Made by a program: the position numbers and the translations under genes
Origin: Candidatus Anammoxibacter sp.
Lineage (GTDB): Bacteria; Planctomycetota; Brocadiia; Brocadiales; Anammoxibacteraceae
Length of the DNA stretch: 64,000 nt
Direction of reading: 5' to 3'
NCBI GenBank assembly: GCA_021777055.1
Contig: JAIQZO010000059.1
Location: forward strand, 61,065 to 125,064
The notes under the pieces: model-generated
Told to the model about the DNA's origin: nothing
Databases searched by the model: none
What the model saw: only the letters and a program-made list of their open reading frames with translations
In this document: positions 29,928-38,806 of the stretch, piece by piece
Position numbering within the stretch: position 1 is the first letter of the stretch
Layout: each line of letters begins with the position of its first letter

Positions 29928-31022
29928 CTAACTGCTGATCAGATTATAATAAAGGTCTCTTTTCTGTGCCTCAAATCCAAGATTGTCAATTAACGAGACA
30001 ATCTCTTTTTGGTCCAGGCGAAACGCAACGCCTGCTGAACGAACCACATTCTCCTCTATCATAGTGCTTCCCATATCATTTGCGCCAAAACGCATAGCCA
30101 TCTGCGCTATTTTGGACCCCTGTGTTACCCATGAAGCCTGAATATTATCTATATTATCAAGAAATATCCTTGAGATTGCCACCATTTTAAGATACTCCAT
30201 GCCTCCAAGAGGTATTATATCTATATCCGTATTTTGTGGTTGGAACGTCCATGGAATAAATGCCGTAAACCCTCCTGTCTCATCCTGAAGTTCCCTTATC
30301 CGTTCCAGGTGGTTTATACGTTCCTGAAGCGTCTCGATGTGTCCAAACATCATGGTTGCCGTTGTTCGCAAGCCTAGCTTGTGTGCTTCACGCATAACAT
30401 TTAACCACTGGTTTGCAGAACATTTGTTCGGACTGATCTTTTTGCGGCACTCATCATCAAGGATTTCCGCCCCTCCCCCTGGTATAGAATCCAGGCCAGC
30501 ATCCATGAGCATCTTGATAGTGTCTGATATGGAGTGTCCGTATGTTGTAGCGAAATAAAATATCTCTGGAGGTGAAAACGCGTGTATATGGATCTTAAAT
30601 CGTTCTTTGATGGATTTCAACATATCAATATAAAACTGAAAATCCAACCCGGGATGTAGCCCTCCCTGCATGAGGATTTGCGCTCCCCCAAGTTTAATTG
30701 TCTCTTCTATTTTCTTAAACAACTCATCTTTTTTCAGAACATATGCATCTTTGGCGCCCTCATCTCTATAAAAAGCACAGAACCTACACCTTGATACGCA
30801 CACATTTGTGTAATTTATGTTTCTATCTATAATATATGTACGGTACTTTTCAGGATGTTTTGTTCTGCAGATCCTGTCTGCAACCATTCCTAATGCAGTT
30901 ATACCCGCACTGGAATTTGAAATAACGGAATCTCTTTTATCTGCACCCAAAAGAGTAAGCGCATCATCCTTGCTGATCCTTATCCCCGCAACTGCCTTGT
31001 CGAAAATATTTTCCATATCCAA
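29928..31022 (-). CDS. mqnC: cyclic dehypoxanthinyl futalosine synthase
   Basis: 364 residues, radical SAM enzyme. The cluster motif is CVSRCRFCAFYRD (CxxxCxxC), followed by ILMQGGLHPGLDFQFYIDM, SIPGGGAEIL and IPWTFQPQNTDI, typical of MqnC. It cyclises dehypoxanthinylfutalosine in the futalosine route to menaquinone. mqnA is the next gene upstream on the same strand, supporting MqnC over MqnE. It implies menaquinone synthesis by the futalosine route. Confidence 0.92.
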   Translation of the reverse strand: MDMENIFDKAVAGIRISKDDALTLLGADKRDSVISNSSAGITALGMVADRICRTKHPEKYRTYIIDRNINYTNVCVSRCRFCAFYRDEGAKDAYVLKKDELFKKIEETIKLGGAQILMQGGLHPGLDFQFYIDMLKSIKERFKIHIHAFSPPEIFYFATTYGHSISDTIKMLMDAGLDSIPGGGAEILDDECRKKISPNKCSANQWLNVMREAHKLGLRTTATMMFGHIETLQERINHLERIRELQDETGGFTAFIPWTFQPQNTDIDIIPLGGMEYLKMVAISRIFLDNIDNIQASWVTQGSKIAQMAMRFGANDMGSTMIEENVVRSAGVAFRLDQKEIVSLIDNLGFEAQKRDLYYNLISS

Positions 31023-31104
31023 ATCAAGTAACCTCTTTGTCTACATCAGGTAAAATGAAAATTGATTACCCATTCTTACGCGTAGATTTTCGTTAGATTT
31101 GTAA

Positions 31105-31124
31105 TGGTTCAAGATTTTGAACCA
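31105..31124. repeat. GGTTCAA hairpin between mqnA and mqnC
   Basis: TGGTTCAA and TTGAACCA pair perfectly around GATT, in the 142-base gap between mqnA and mqnC. Member of the family noted at 27777-27804. Confidence 0.65.
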
Positions 31125-31164
31125 CTACCATAATTTAAAATCTAAAATTAATAATTTAAAATTT

Positions 31165-31980
31165 CTATTTGTAAAACCTGATTAGCTTCTCACCTTCATC
31201 TTTTGCTTTTTTTATCAGGCCCAACTCCACACCATATTCATAAAACTTTCTAACACCCTGTAGTTCCTCTTCGCCAAGATCATATCTAATGGCGTTTCTA
31301 AGATAATTTGAGCAGATCTCCTTTGTAAATCCTAACCGTTTGGCTTCCGACTCTGCGATCTTTTCAATGGCTTTTATCCCTTCATCCTTTGCTTTTTGCA
31401 GAATCTTGTCAAATCCGTTTAGTATAGTATCGCACTTAGTCACCCAAACGGCGAAAACAAATGGAAGTCCGGTTAGATCCTGCCATTCATTTCCCAGATC
31501 CAATATCCTGTACTTGCTGTCATGAATCTTCATTGCGTTGTCACCAATCAGGAGTACCGCGTCTGCCTGGGATTCATCAATGCTCAATCCTTTGTCCCAA
31601 TTTATAAAATCCGGATTTAGACCATACTGTTTTCTAAGAATAATTGCCGTAAGAATGCGTGAGGTCCTGGAACTTGTATCCAGTGCAACTACTTTTACGT
31701 CTTTAATATCCTTTTTCAGATAAAGGTTTACACTTTCAACCCTTCCATATGTGGAAATTGAAATGTTAGGGATTATCCTGTATGAATTCTTCTCAAAATA
31801 GCAGACGGCAGGTAGGAGAGCAATGTCCAGGTCTCCCTGGCTAAACACCTGGTACAGTTTAGAGGGCACATCGAAATAGAAATCTGCTATATCTTTGTAA
31901 CTCTCAAGCCCCCATACCAGAGGCTTGGTATTCATGTATGAAACAGCGCCAACTCTAAGTTTACCGGTCATTTTAGTCAA
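31165..31980 (-). CDS. mqnA: chorismate dehydratase MqnA
   Basis: 271 residues with a periplasmic-binding-protein-like fold used as an enzyme. The start LRVGAVSYMNTKPLVWGLE and DIALLPAVCYF, then DTSSRTSRILTAIIL and LIGDNAMK, are characteristic of MqnA, which dehydrates chorismate to 3-enolpyruvylbenzoate in the first step of futalosine menaquinone synthesis. Cytoplasmic, no signal peptide. Downstream partner mqnC follows after 142 bases. Confidence 0.92.
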   Translation of the reverse strand: MTKMTGKLRVGAVSYMNTKPLVWGLESYKDIADFYFDVPSKLYQVFSQGDLDIALLPAVCYFEKNSYRIIPNISISTYGRVESVNLYLKKDIKDVKVVALDTSSRTSRILTAIILRKQYGLNPDFINWDKGLSIDESQADAVLLIGDNAMKIHDSKYRILDLGNEWQDLTGLPFVFAVWVTKCDTILNGFDKILQKAKDEGIKAIEKIAESEAKRLGFTKEICSNYLRNAIRYDLGEEELQGVRKFYEYGVELGLIKKAKDEGEKLIRFYK

Positions 31981-32000
31981 AAATTGTTATTTCATTACTA

Positions 32001-32180
32001 AGGAGTGGGCATGTAATAAATTATACATGTAACACACATCTTCACATTATCTTTGTCCAAACTTCAATCACCAAATCCTCAACGCGGCTAAGGCCGCGCT
32101 TCCGGTTTGCCACAATCAGCTTGAACAAATCTAACGTAAATCTGAGCGTTACATTTGTAATTTATTACATGCCCATTCCT
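32001..32180. mobile_element. MITE-like element with 33-bp terminal inverted repeats
   Basis: The left arm 32001-32033 (AGGAGTGGGCATGTAATAAA onward) and right arm 32148-32180 are inverted copies matching at 30 of 33 positions. They enclose 114 bases that include a GCGGCTAAGGCCGC-type stem. It encodes nothing and lies 20 bases upstream of mqnA, so it may influence that promoter. Confidence 0.65.
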
Positions 32181-32255
32181 AAAAATTTCTGGTTATTATA
32201 ACCGGTGATACCAAGCAGGTCATTTAAAATTTATTTTTCTCGTCATATAGTGGTA

Positions 32256-33968
32256 TTAGACAGCCTTACTATCGTAAAATACCGGGATTGTAAATGTAAA
32301 TGTGCTGCCTTTGCCCAATTCACTCTCAACCCATATTTCTCCATTAAAACGGGATATTATTTCCCTGCAAATTGATAGACCAAGACCCGTTCCATTATGT
32401 CTGTTAGACGCACCATTGTCCGCTTGACTAAACTTATTAAAAATATAAGGCAGCGCATCTGGCGCAATTCCCATACCCGTGTCCTTAACCTTTATCTCTA
32501 TTTTCTTACAATTTCTTATTATAAGACAGTTAATAACGCCTCCATTATTGCTAAACTTTATAGCATTACTGACCAAATTGATAAACACCTGAGTTAATCT
32601 ATCTCTATCACAAAAAACTACCGGACTACCATTTTTGACTTCAATGTTAAACCGTAAATCCTTCTCTTTTAACAATGGCCGCATACTATTTTTTGTAAGA
32701 TTAGTTATGTCAAGTAGGTTAACTCTCTCTTCTTGCCAGCTAAATTTATCTGATTCCATCCTTGCCAGGTCAAGCATGGAGTTAATCAACCTTGTAAGTC
32801 TTTCACTCTCTTTAATGATTATTGCCAGGCCGGTTTGTGTATCATTAATTTCATCCATAATTTGGCAACCAAACACCGTACCTGAATCCGAATGTTTTAA
32901 TTTGTCTGTGATCTCTTCTTGAATTGATGATCTCATAGCCTTTGCGTACCCCACAATAGATGTCAATGGTGTGCGGAAGTCATGTGATACAGCATAAATG
33001 AACTGGTTTTTCATTTCATCTAATGTCTTAAGTTCGTTGTTTGCAGATTCCAGGTCACTTGTCCTTTGTTTAACCTTCTTTTCTAATAACGCCTTAAGCT
33101 GCTCCAGCTCTTTTATTGTATTGTTAAGTTTGGATGTCATATTATTGAAATTGTCTGCCATTATGCCTATTTCATCCATAGATTGAATTACTACCTGTTT
33201 TGAAAGGTCGCCTTCAGCAATCTTTAAGGCCGTGTTTGTCACATCCTTAATAGGTTTTAGAATTAATGTGGAGAAATAACATGAGGCGGTTATGGATATA
33301 GCTGTAATAATTATAATAATAATTATACTGATAATTAGTGTTTCTATTATTTCCTTATTTATTCTCTCAAGAGAAACTCCTATTTTTACAAATCCGATTG
33401 TACTATTTTCAGATCTAGCCGATACTTGTTTTCTTGAAAAAAGCATTAAATCTTCTGCCAGATCATTTCTTTTTGCATCTTCTGAATATTCAGATAATAT
33501 TGGTACTATAAATTCGTAAAACTCTTCGCCTTCGTCCGAGAAAAGATTTTCTACGATGGCTTCGTCTATTTTAATGTCTCGTTGACCGTATGATAAATTT
33601 TCTATAATTTTTATCTCTCTTCTTTCTCCATCAACATTATGAAGATTCAACTCCTTATCCCATGTACCGGCTAATACTGCTCCGGTTTTGGAAACTATTA
33701 CAATATAAGATATATCCGATTTCCTTGTTCTACCGCCGATTAAATTATTCAGTATTATTTTGTCTTCTGTTATGGCGCCATACTGAGCATCATAAGCAAG
33801 ATTTAACGCCTCAGATATCCCCCTTTTCTCCAATTCGTTAGTTAATACAGCTTTGGTTTTATTAACAAAAAAGATTCCCAGGATCGTACTAACAAAAATT
33901 ATTGATGTAATAACAATAACAAAAATCTTTAGTCTTACACTATACTTAATCTTTCTTTGATTAGTCAT
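32256..33968 (-). CDS. membrane sensor histidine kinase
   Basis: 570 residues. TM1 is about 12-34; an extracytoplasmic sensor region covers 35-210; TM2 is about 211-235 (LIISIIIIIIITAISITASC); a HAMP domain (LKPIKDVTNTALKIAEGDLS) and coiled coil follow. The HisKA phosphorylation site is YAVSHDFRTPL with His329, and the HATPase domain shows NLVSNAIKFS, DTGMGIAPDALPYIFNKFSQ and GTGLGLSI. No receiver domain and no adjacent response regulator are present. A periplasmic binding-protein gene lies upstream on the same strand, and TonB-receptor remnants are nearby, so it may belong to a ligand-sensing set. Confidence 0.92.
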   Translation of the reverse strand: MTNQRKIKYSVRLKIFVIVITSIIFVSTILGIFFVNKTKAVLTNELEKRGISEALNLAYDAQYGAITEDKIILNNLIGGRTRKSDISYIVIVSKTGAVLAGTWDKELNLHNVDGERREIKIIENLSYGQRDIKIDEAIVENLFSDEGEEFYEFIVPILSEYSEDAKRNDLAEDLMLFSRKQVSARSENSTIGFVKIGVSLERINKEIIETLIISIIIIIIITAISITASCYFSTLILKPIKDVTNTALKIAEGDLSKQVVIQSMDEIGIMADNFNNMTSKLNNTIKELEQLKALLEKKVKQRTSDLESANNELKTLDEMKNQFIYAVSHDFRTPLTSIVGYAKAMRSSIQEEITDKLKHSDSGTVFGCQIMDEINDTQTGLAIIIKESERLTRLINSMLDLARMESDKFSWQEERVNLLDITNLTKNSMRPLLKEKDLRFNIEVKNGSPVVFCDRDRLTQVFINLVSNAIKFSNNGGVINCLIIRNCKKIEIKVKDTGMGIAPDALPYIFNKFSQADNGASNRHNGTGLGLSICREIISRFNGEIWVESELGKGSTFTFTIPVFYDSKAV

Positions 33969-34690
33969 GACTTTTGTTTTTTATCCGATTCAAAATCTAA
34001 TAACTTTGTACGGCACGAATTAGACATTTAGTATGTAGATTTTAGTTAAATTTACTTCTTTTGATTTACTGGTCCCGGAAGCTTAATCGTAGATACGTCA
34101 AGGAAATTACGGTTGCGAAACATGTAAAGATAGCTGAAAAATACATTACAATATGATTAATTTATCCCCGTGCGAAGTATATATATCATAACCATTAATT
34201 CTTGTCAAACAGGGTGATATTACGAGTAGTTAAGGTTGTAAGGGATTCCATTACAAAAGTTGTAGTGTGTTGTCGGGTGATTACCTTACAAAAACTAGAC
34301 CTCAAAATTGGGAACATTGTTGCTGGCGGTGTGTAATGTGTTGTAATAGAATGGTTTACGTTAGGTGGGCTTACGTGCATTACTTGATGATGTTTTTTTG
34401 TAAAAAAAATCTAAGAAAAATTTCTTTTTAGTTATTATTCTCAGGTAATAGTTGGAGATTATTAACAAAGATTTGATATGAAATGGTATGCTATGGAACA
34501 GCATCGCATTAACAATTTGTAGTGAGTATTACACATAAAAAACCATTATGAGCATGATCTTAATCTTAATCACAGTGTGGGGGATTGTGATTATAAATAT
34601 AGAGTTAACTTGAAAGTTAAAAGTCCGCCGTATGCATTAATTTAATCCATTATAGATCCATATTTGCATTATGCAGAACGAAGCCCTAAA
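33969..34690. other. intergenic region, no gene recognised
   Basis: 722 bases between the binding-protein gene and the kinase gene. A 61-codon frame exists on the minus strand at 34195-34380 but has no ribosome-binding site or recognisable content. Short repeats such as TTGTAA..TTACAA occur around 34233-34253. It may contain the kinase promoter and decayed sequence. Confidence 0.4.
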
Positions 34691-35641
34691 TTATTGGATT
34701 ACCAATCCTGAATGGAATACTTTATTTGCAGAGTTGACTATCTCTATAGGTATATGAAAACCGATCCTGGACGCAGTATTAAGATTTATTATAAGATTTC
34801 TTGACTCAGGGTTAGCAGTTTGCATTAAAAAAACTTTTACCCCTGACAATATTTCATTTGCCATTACAGCTGCCTGACGTCCAATATCGAAATAATCCGG
34901 ACATAATGCAACAAGTGCTCCCGCTTGAACCAATTTCTCCGAATGTGCAATTAAGGGCAGGTTGTTTGCAAATGCACTTAAGACAAAGAACTTAAAGGAA
35001 TGGTTGGTTACAACTGTTTCATCAGGTATTAACCATAATGCGTCTATTTTATTTATTATTTTTCTAAATGCATAAGGGACTGATTTCTCACTGCGGGCTA
35101 TTGTAGATTCTAGATCAATGTCAAATTGATTGAAAATCTTTCGCGATTCTTTAATGATCTTTTCTGTGTTTTCCGGGTTGTACAATACTCCCAGTCTTTT
35201 CATATCAGGCATCACAAGCCTTAACGTCTCTATCTGGTCCTTAATCGGTACCTTTAACTTAACGCCATAAATATTACTTCTGTTAGAAAACGAATAGTTT
35301 TCCGGGTTCATGATCATACAATATACGATTGGTGTGTTAGGAAACTTAGATTCAATATTCAGTATTGAATCTAATCCTATTGCAAGTATAAGGTCAGGGG
35401 AGCTCTCCTTAATCCGTTTTATTAATGTTTTATTTTCATTACGGTCTTCGCTGATTGTATACTCGGTGATTTTTGATTGAGAAGACCTCTTAAACCCGTC
35501 CAATGCTTTATTATAAGGAGCAATGTCGGAACACTTAACCGATACAATATTGTAAGCATTGCAAGTATTGCTATATACCAGTGCTACTAATAATACGGCT
35601 GCAGTTAAGATAAAGAATCTTCTTTTTCTAAGGTTATGCAT
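34691..35641 (-). CDS. ABC transporter substrate-binding protein (PF04392-type)
   Basis: 316 residues with a signal peptide (FILTAAVLLVALVYSNTCNA, cleavage near residue 29). The mature part has the binding-protein fold of the ABC_sub_bind family: SPDLILAIGLDSILN, TPIVYCMIMNP, MKRLGVLYNPENTE, ALWLIPDETVV and GRQAAVMANEILSG. Members are often separate from any permease and are placed with sensor kinases and TonB receptors, as here. It may deliver a signal to the kinase encoded downstream rather than to a transporter; this is inference. Confidence 0.82.
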   Translation of the reverse strand: MHNLRKRRFFILTAAVLLVALVYSNTCNAYNIVSVKCSDIAPYNKALDGFKRSSQSKITEYTISEDRNENKTLIKRIKESSPDLILAIGLDSILNIESKFPNTPIVYCMIMNPENYSFSNRSNIYGVKLKVPIKDQIETLRLVMPDMKRLGVLYNPENTEKIIKESRKIFNQFDIDLESTIARSEKSVPYAFRKIINKIDALWLIPDETVVTNHSFKFFVLSAFANNLPLIAHSEKLVQAGALVALCPDYFDIGRQAAVMANEILSGVKVFLMQTANPESRNLIINLNTASRIGFHIPIEIVNSANKVFHSGLVIQ

Positions 35642-36020
35642 GTTGATTCAGATCATTTCGGTGCGTTCCACACACTGATTTAATTCAATCTTTTACTTTA
35701 CGCTTAGCACTCTTGCATATAGATCCTAAACGTTTAATCCGCAAATGTTATTATCGGAACTTTTCAATCACTAGTACATATGTTATTACTCACACAAAGA
35801 CACGGAGACACAAAGATATTTATCTAAGTCTCTCATTAATCTTTGTGCCTTAGTGTCTTTGTGTGAGTTGTCATTATGCACCGTGGAGATAGAATCTTGT
35901 GATTTATGCACAGGTACTTTAGGTATTTATATTTTAGGTGTTTTAGAGTGCTTTTAGGCTTTTGGTCCGGTATTTAGCGGTCCATGATCGTTAATGTTTT
36001 TGTTAACCAGATTAGATAGA
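35642..36020. other. intergenic region with a long inverted repeat
   Basis: No gene. Contains the inverted repeat at 35788-35868, described separately. Otherwise AT-rich sequence with no recognisable content. Confidence 0.5.
35788..35868. repeat. CACAAAGACAC inverted repeat
   Basis: The left arm 35788-35817 (ACTCACACAAAGACACGGAG onward) and right arm 35839-35868 match in inverted orientation at 26 of 30 positions with a 21-base spacer. Sequences of this kind recur as dispersed hairpins in many bacterial genomes. Confidence 0.65.
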
Positions 36021-36212
36021 GATGCTTTTAGTTAACACAAGTGTTGTGCCAACTTCTGTTTGTCCAGATTATTTTATACAAGTTTGTAAAGAGGGTATGA
36101 TAGATCTTCCCGTCGATATAGCGTGGGAAATAGGAAATATAAAGTATGGTAAGAATAGAAATAAATGTTTCCGCTAATGCATTCCTAAATTTCTTTTCTT
36201 ATAAAACTGCAT
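36021..36212 (-). pseudogene. TonB-receptor plug gene remnant A
   Basis: Starting at ATG 36212 the sequence reads MQFYKKRNLG and then, after a frame change, a leader like that of the better-preserved copy at 50268-50798 (ILTILYISYF against ILTILHSSYL). It loses similarity after about 60 residues near 36020. The upstream segment (36213-36310) is nearly the same as those of copies B and C. Only the signal-peptide end of a TonB-dependent receptor remains. Confidence 0.6.
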
Positions 36213-36310
36213 TTAGATTAGAAAATAAAAACAGATCACTATGCAAGGATTGGTATTTGGCGCGCAAAGTTTTGCGTGGTACGGTTGCCATGGTTATAGA
36301 TATGGATTCT
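36213..36310 (-). promoter_or_regulatory. conserved upstream segment of TonB-receptor copy A
   Basis: On the minus strand, TTGCGCGCCAAATACCAATC is followed by CTTGCATAGT about 60 bases before the ATG. The same words recur at 42888-42970 and 50799-50870. TTGCGC and CATAGT spaced by about 17 bases, with TG before the second, are compatible with a sigma-70 promoter, but no start site is known. Confidence 0.4.
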
Positions 36311-36609
36311 ATCACGATAAACTAAATTCATAAAAAATAGAATTAATGGATTTTTGCAAATATATAGCGGCCTTTGTTATATGGATTAACAATTCATTAT
36401 CTACTATTGAAATAATAGGCAGGTTTTTCTTGTCAAATTGGCAGGCCTGAGCCCAGGGAGCTTTTGCTAGCCTCAGGAAGTTTTTGACTGGATCTTCCTA
36501 CCAACTCTATGTTTCTTCTTGAACAGACTTGCTGACGGCAAATAAATTTATTACCACACTAGACAAAAAAGCAATTGAAACGTACACGTATATGTGTACA
36601 ATATAAAAA

Positions 36610-36779
36610 GTAAAGAAAAAAGATATGGAAAAAATTTAAACAAAGCATAATTGGTATTTCCTGCGTCATGGTGCAAAGTATGACGTATGAGCAATGGTGA
36701 AGATATTGAACCCGTTCCCAGACATAACGAAATAAATGAAAAGTTAGCACGATCTATTATCAAGAGGATAAAAAGATGA
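36610..36779 (+). pseudogene. hicA: hicA toxin remnant (stop codon and frameshift)
   Basis: The frame from 36610 gives VKKKDMEKI, a TAA where HicA has Leu, then TKHNWYFLRHGAKYDV with the family's catalytic His in RHGAK. A one-base loss at about 36688 shifts to a second frame, SNGEDIEPVPRHNEINEKLA, which ends in TGA at 36777-36779 overlapping the hicB ATG. HicA is a small double-stranded-RNA-binding-like mRNA interferase. With two lesions it should be inactive. Confidence 0.8.
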
Positions 36780-37195
36780 GATTTCAAGGGAAAATTTATA
36801 AGGAAGGGCGTTTCTGGCTGGCAGAAGTGCCGTTTCTGGAGTTAATGACTCAGGGATATACAAAGAAAGAGACCTTAATAATGGTTGAAGATCTGTTTAA
36901 AACCCTGGCAAATAAAGAAAACTTTGAAGTAAATGTTAGATCAGGTAAAACCGGCAATATTGAAATAGGTTCCAACGACACAAAAACAATGATATGTATA
37001 CTTCTTCAAAGGAGAAGACAGATCAGCGGATTATCTTTGTCACAGGTTGCACAAAAACTCGGATTATCATCAAAGAACAGTTATGCAAGATATGAACAAG
37101 GTAGGTCTGTGCCAAGCTTGGAAAAGTTAAATACTTTACTAAATACACTGTCATCCGAAACCGATTTCATCATAACACAAAGTCAATTACATTAA
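36776..37195 (+). CDS. hicB: HicB-family antitoxin with XRE helix-turn-helix
   Basis: 139 residues: an N-terminal degraded-RNase-H-like HicB domain (FQGKIYKEGRFWLAEVPFLE, then GYTKKETLIMVEDLF) and a C-terminal helix-turn-helix (ISGLSLSQVAQKLGLSSKNS, YARYEQGRSVPSLEKLNTLL). It binds HicA and represses the module's promoter. The ATG overlaps the hicA stop (ATGA), the usual coupling. The antitoxin is intact although the toxin is broken. Confidence 0.88.
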   Translation: MRFQGKIYKEGRFWLAEVPFLELMTQGYTKKETLIMVEDLFKTLANKENFEVNVRSGKTGNIEIGSNDTKTMICILLQRRRQISGLSLSQVAQKLGLSSKNSYARYEQGRSVPSLEKLNTLLNTLSSETDFIITQSQLH

Positions 37196-37557
37196 ACCTT
37201 TTGCTGATTCAGAAGTGGTATGAGAGTTTGACAGAAATATCTTTGCGATCTGCTGCTGGTTCAAGTCTCTGCCTTGAACCAACATGACATTAACCATACT
37301 CTGTATTGTTTTGTATATTAGACATCATCAACTGATTGTAAACATAAATCTCTTTTACTCTCAACAGAGTTGCCTTAAAGTCAGCAGTGGTTCAAATCCG
37401 GAGATTTGAACCAACCGTATATTGTTTCTAATATTTGTTAATTTACATCTATTACATGAGGCAAAATGAAAATTCCTAAACTGTCAAGTTATGATATTTT
37501 ATGAACTACAAAATTTTTCGCAGGTAGGTCGAAATATTATCAGTCGACCTGCTATGT
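37196..37557. other. non-coding tail of the higA-1 module with two hairpins
   Basis: No gene. Holds GGTTCAAG..CTTGAACC at 37258-37280 and GGTTCAAATC-CGGA-GATTTGAACC at 37389-37412. The stretch 37240-37540 resembles 41580-41805, which likewise follows a higA gene, so module plus tail were duplicated together. Confidence 0.65.
37258..37412. repeat. paired GGTTCAA hairpins after higA-1
   Basis: Two hairpins with stems of 8 and 10 bp share the GGTTCAA core and are separated by 108 bases. Copies in the same order and spacing occur at 41593-41729. Confidence 0.7.
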
Positions 37558-37893
37558 TTATCTTATTCCTCCAATTGGAGATTTGGCCCTATAACTTCTA
37601 ATTGAACATATGGTGCTTTTAGGTAACGAGGTGCTAGCTATTTTAAGGTCGTATTCAGCTTGCAGTTTCATCCAGAATTTTGCTGTTGTATCAAAGTACT
37701 CTGCTAGCCTTATGGCAGTGTCCCCACTAATGCCTCTTTGTTCTTTTACGATTTGGGAAATACGGTTAGAGGGTACGCCTAATGCTTTCGCCAGAGCATT
37801 GGAAGATAGATTAAGAGGTAGCATAAAATCTTCCCGCAGAACTTCACCCGGGTGAATTGCCCTCATGCTGTTGTTAAATCCTTTTTCTTTCAT
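37558..37893 (-). CDS. higA: HigA-family antitoxin (copy 1)
   Basis: 111 residues. The N-terminus IHPGEVLREDFMLPLNLSSN is the HigA signature, followed by an XRE helix-turn-helix (ALAKALGVPSNRISQIVKEQ) and the C-terminal FWMKLQAEYDLKIA. It is encoded 12 bases downstream of a higB-like gene in the usual toxin-first order. Cytoplasmic DNA-binding antitoxin that neutralises HigB and represses its own operon. Confidence 0.92.
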   Translation of the reverse strand: MKEKGFNNSMRAIHPGEVLREDFMLPLNLSSNALAKALGVPSNRISQIVKEQRGISGDTAIRLAEYFDTTAKFWMKLQAEYDLKIASTSLPKSTICSIRSYRAKSPIGGIR

Positions 37894-37905
37894 TTTATCC
37901 TGATG

Positions 37906-38163
37906 TTAATGGTAGTCCGTAATTTTAACGTTATATACGCCGTTATCTTTCCATGCAAAACAAACACGCCATAGATTATTAATTCTGATGCTGTATTGTC
38001 CGTCTCTGTCGCCTGACAATTTTTCCAGCCTGCTTCCAGGAGGTATGTTACAATCTTTAATTTCACAGGCATTATCAATCTTAAAGAATGGCATTTGACC
38101 ATCAGTAATCACTCCATCTTCACATTTAAGAAAGAGAGTTACTCTTCTTTTAAACATCTTCAT
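37906..38163 (-). CDS. higB: HigB-like toxin, N-terminus divergent or damaged (copy 1)
   Basis: 85 residues. The C-terminal two thirds are clearly HigB/RelE-type: IPPGSRLEKLSGDRDGQYSI, RINNLWRVCFAWKDNG and a final DYH. The first 30 residues (MKMFKRRVTLFLKCEDGV) do not align with the usual MIKSFK..ETE..F start preserved in copy 2, so the 5' end may carry a frameshift or replacement. If intact it would be a ribosome-dependent mRNA interferase. Activity is doubtful. Confidence 0.7.
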   Translation of the reverse strand: MKMFKRRVTLFLKCEDGVITDGQMPFFKIDNACEIKDCNIPPGSRLEKLSGDRDGQYSIRINNLWRVCFAWKDNGVYNVKITDYH

Positions 38164-38238
38164 AGAAACTCAGAGATAGGCAAACAACTATATTCTGCCT
38201 GGATCAATGACACATTTTCCCGACTCGTATACTCATCC

Positions 38239-38487
38239 TTATGTCGGTACTACCTCTGAGAAAATATTTAATGGCACATTAATAGTTTTATTCCACTTTT
38301 CCCTTGCATTAATTCTTCGTTCAATTTCCCTCGAGACTTTACCTATAAGATACTTTTCACCACATTGTTGACAAACTCCAGCAGGAACTTCTTTAAAGAT
38401 ATACAAATTCCCTTTATAACGATAATCCAATTCAACTAAATCATTTTGCACTTCTCCACCACAAAAAGAGCAGTCTCCAAATTTATG
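38239..38487 (-). CDS. YgiT-type zinc finger protein (antitoxin partner)
   Basis: 82 residues from the ATG at 38487, chosen because GGAGG lies 5 bases before it; a longer frame starts at 38523 but would overlap the upstream gene. Two CxxC pairs (CSFCGG and CQQCGE) form the YgiT/MqsA-type zinc finger, with VPAGVCQQCG typical of the family. There is no helix-turn-helix domain as in MqsA. It follows the DUF4258 gene by 4 bases; such pairs are regarded as toxin-antitoxin modules. Confidence 0.85.
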   Translation of the reverse strand, partial: HKFGDCSFCGGEVQNDLVELDYRYKGNLYIFKEVPAGVCQQCGEKYLIGKVSREIERRINAREKWNKTINVPLNIFSEVVPT

Positions 38488-38491
38488 CATT

Positions 38492-38806
38492 TTATCCTCC
38501 ATTTTTTGCTCTGGTCCTTTCATCTACCCACTTTGGTAACTTTGGCAAATACACGGTTATTATCCTTACCCATTGTGTTGCAGTATAGCCGCAAACGATA
38601 TGTATTGGTCTATTACTTGAAAATCCAAGGACAAGACAGCTTGGCCCTCTTGGATCATCCAAGTATTTTTCTAATATTTCTCCATTTAAAATCACATTTT
38701 CAATATCAGATAATGAAATTTCTTCAGCATATCTTTCTTTTTCGGCATGAAAACTTGTTTCGAACTCATCCTTTAAAAATTTTTCTCTAATTTCTATAAT
38801 ATCCAT
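38492..38806 (-). CDS. DUF4258 protein, putative toxin
   Basis: 104 residues: IREKFLKDEFETSFHAEKER, SLSDIENVILNGEILEKYLD, GPSCLVLGFSSNRPIHIVCG and VRIITVYLPK match DUF4258, a RelE/BrnT-like fold. The His in SFHAEKER is family-conserved. It is the first gene of a two-gene operon with the YgiT-type zinc finger, the common order of a type II module in planctomycetes and cyanobacteria. Target not known. Both genes look intact. Confidence 0.85.
   Translation of the reverse strand: MDIIEIREKFLKDEFETSFHAEKERYAEEISLSDIENVILNGEILEKYLDDPRGPSCLVLGFSSNRPIHIVCGYTATQWVRIITVYLPKLPKWVDERTRAKNGG

Noticed and set aside
34195..34380. 61-codon minus-strand frame in the kinase upstream gap
   Set aside because: No ribosome-binding site, repetitive Thr-rich translation and no recognised family.
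36230..36300. Possible sigma-54 promoter in the conserved TonB-copy segment
   Set aside because: The distance between the GG and GC elements is 15 instead of 12 bases, and the other copies do not keep the pattern.
37258..37280. GGTTCAAGTC resembling a tRNA T-arm
   Set aside because: No acceptor, D or anticodon arms and no CCA-end context; it is one of a family of simple hairpins.
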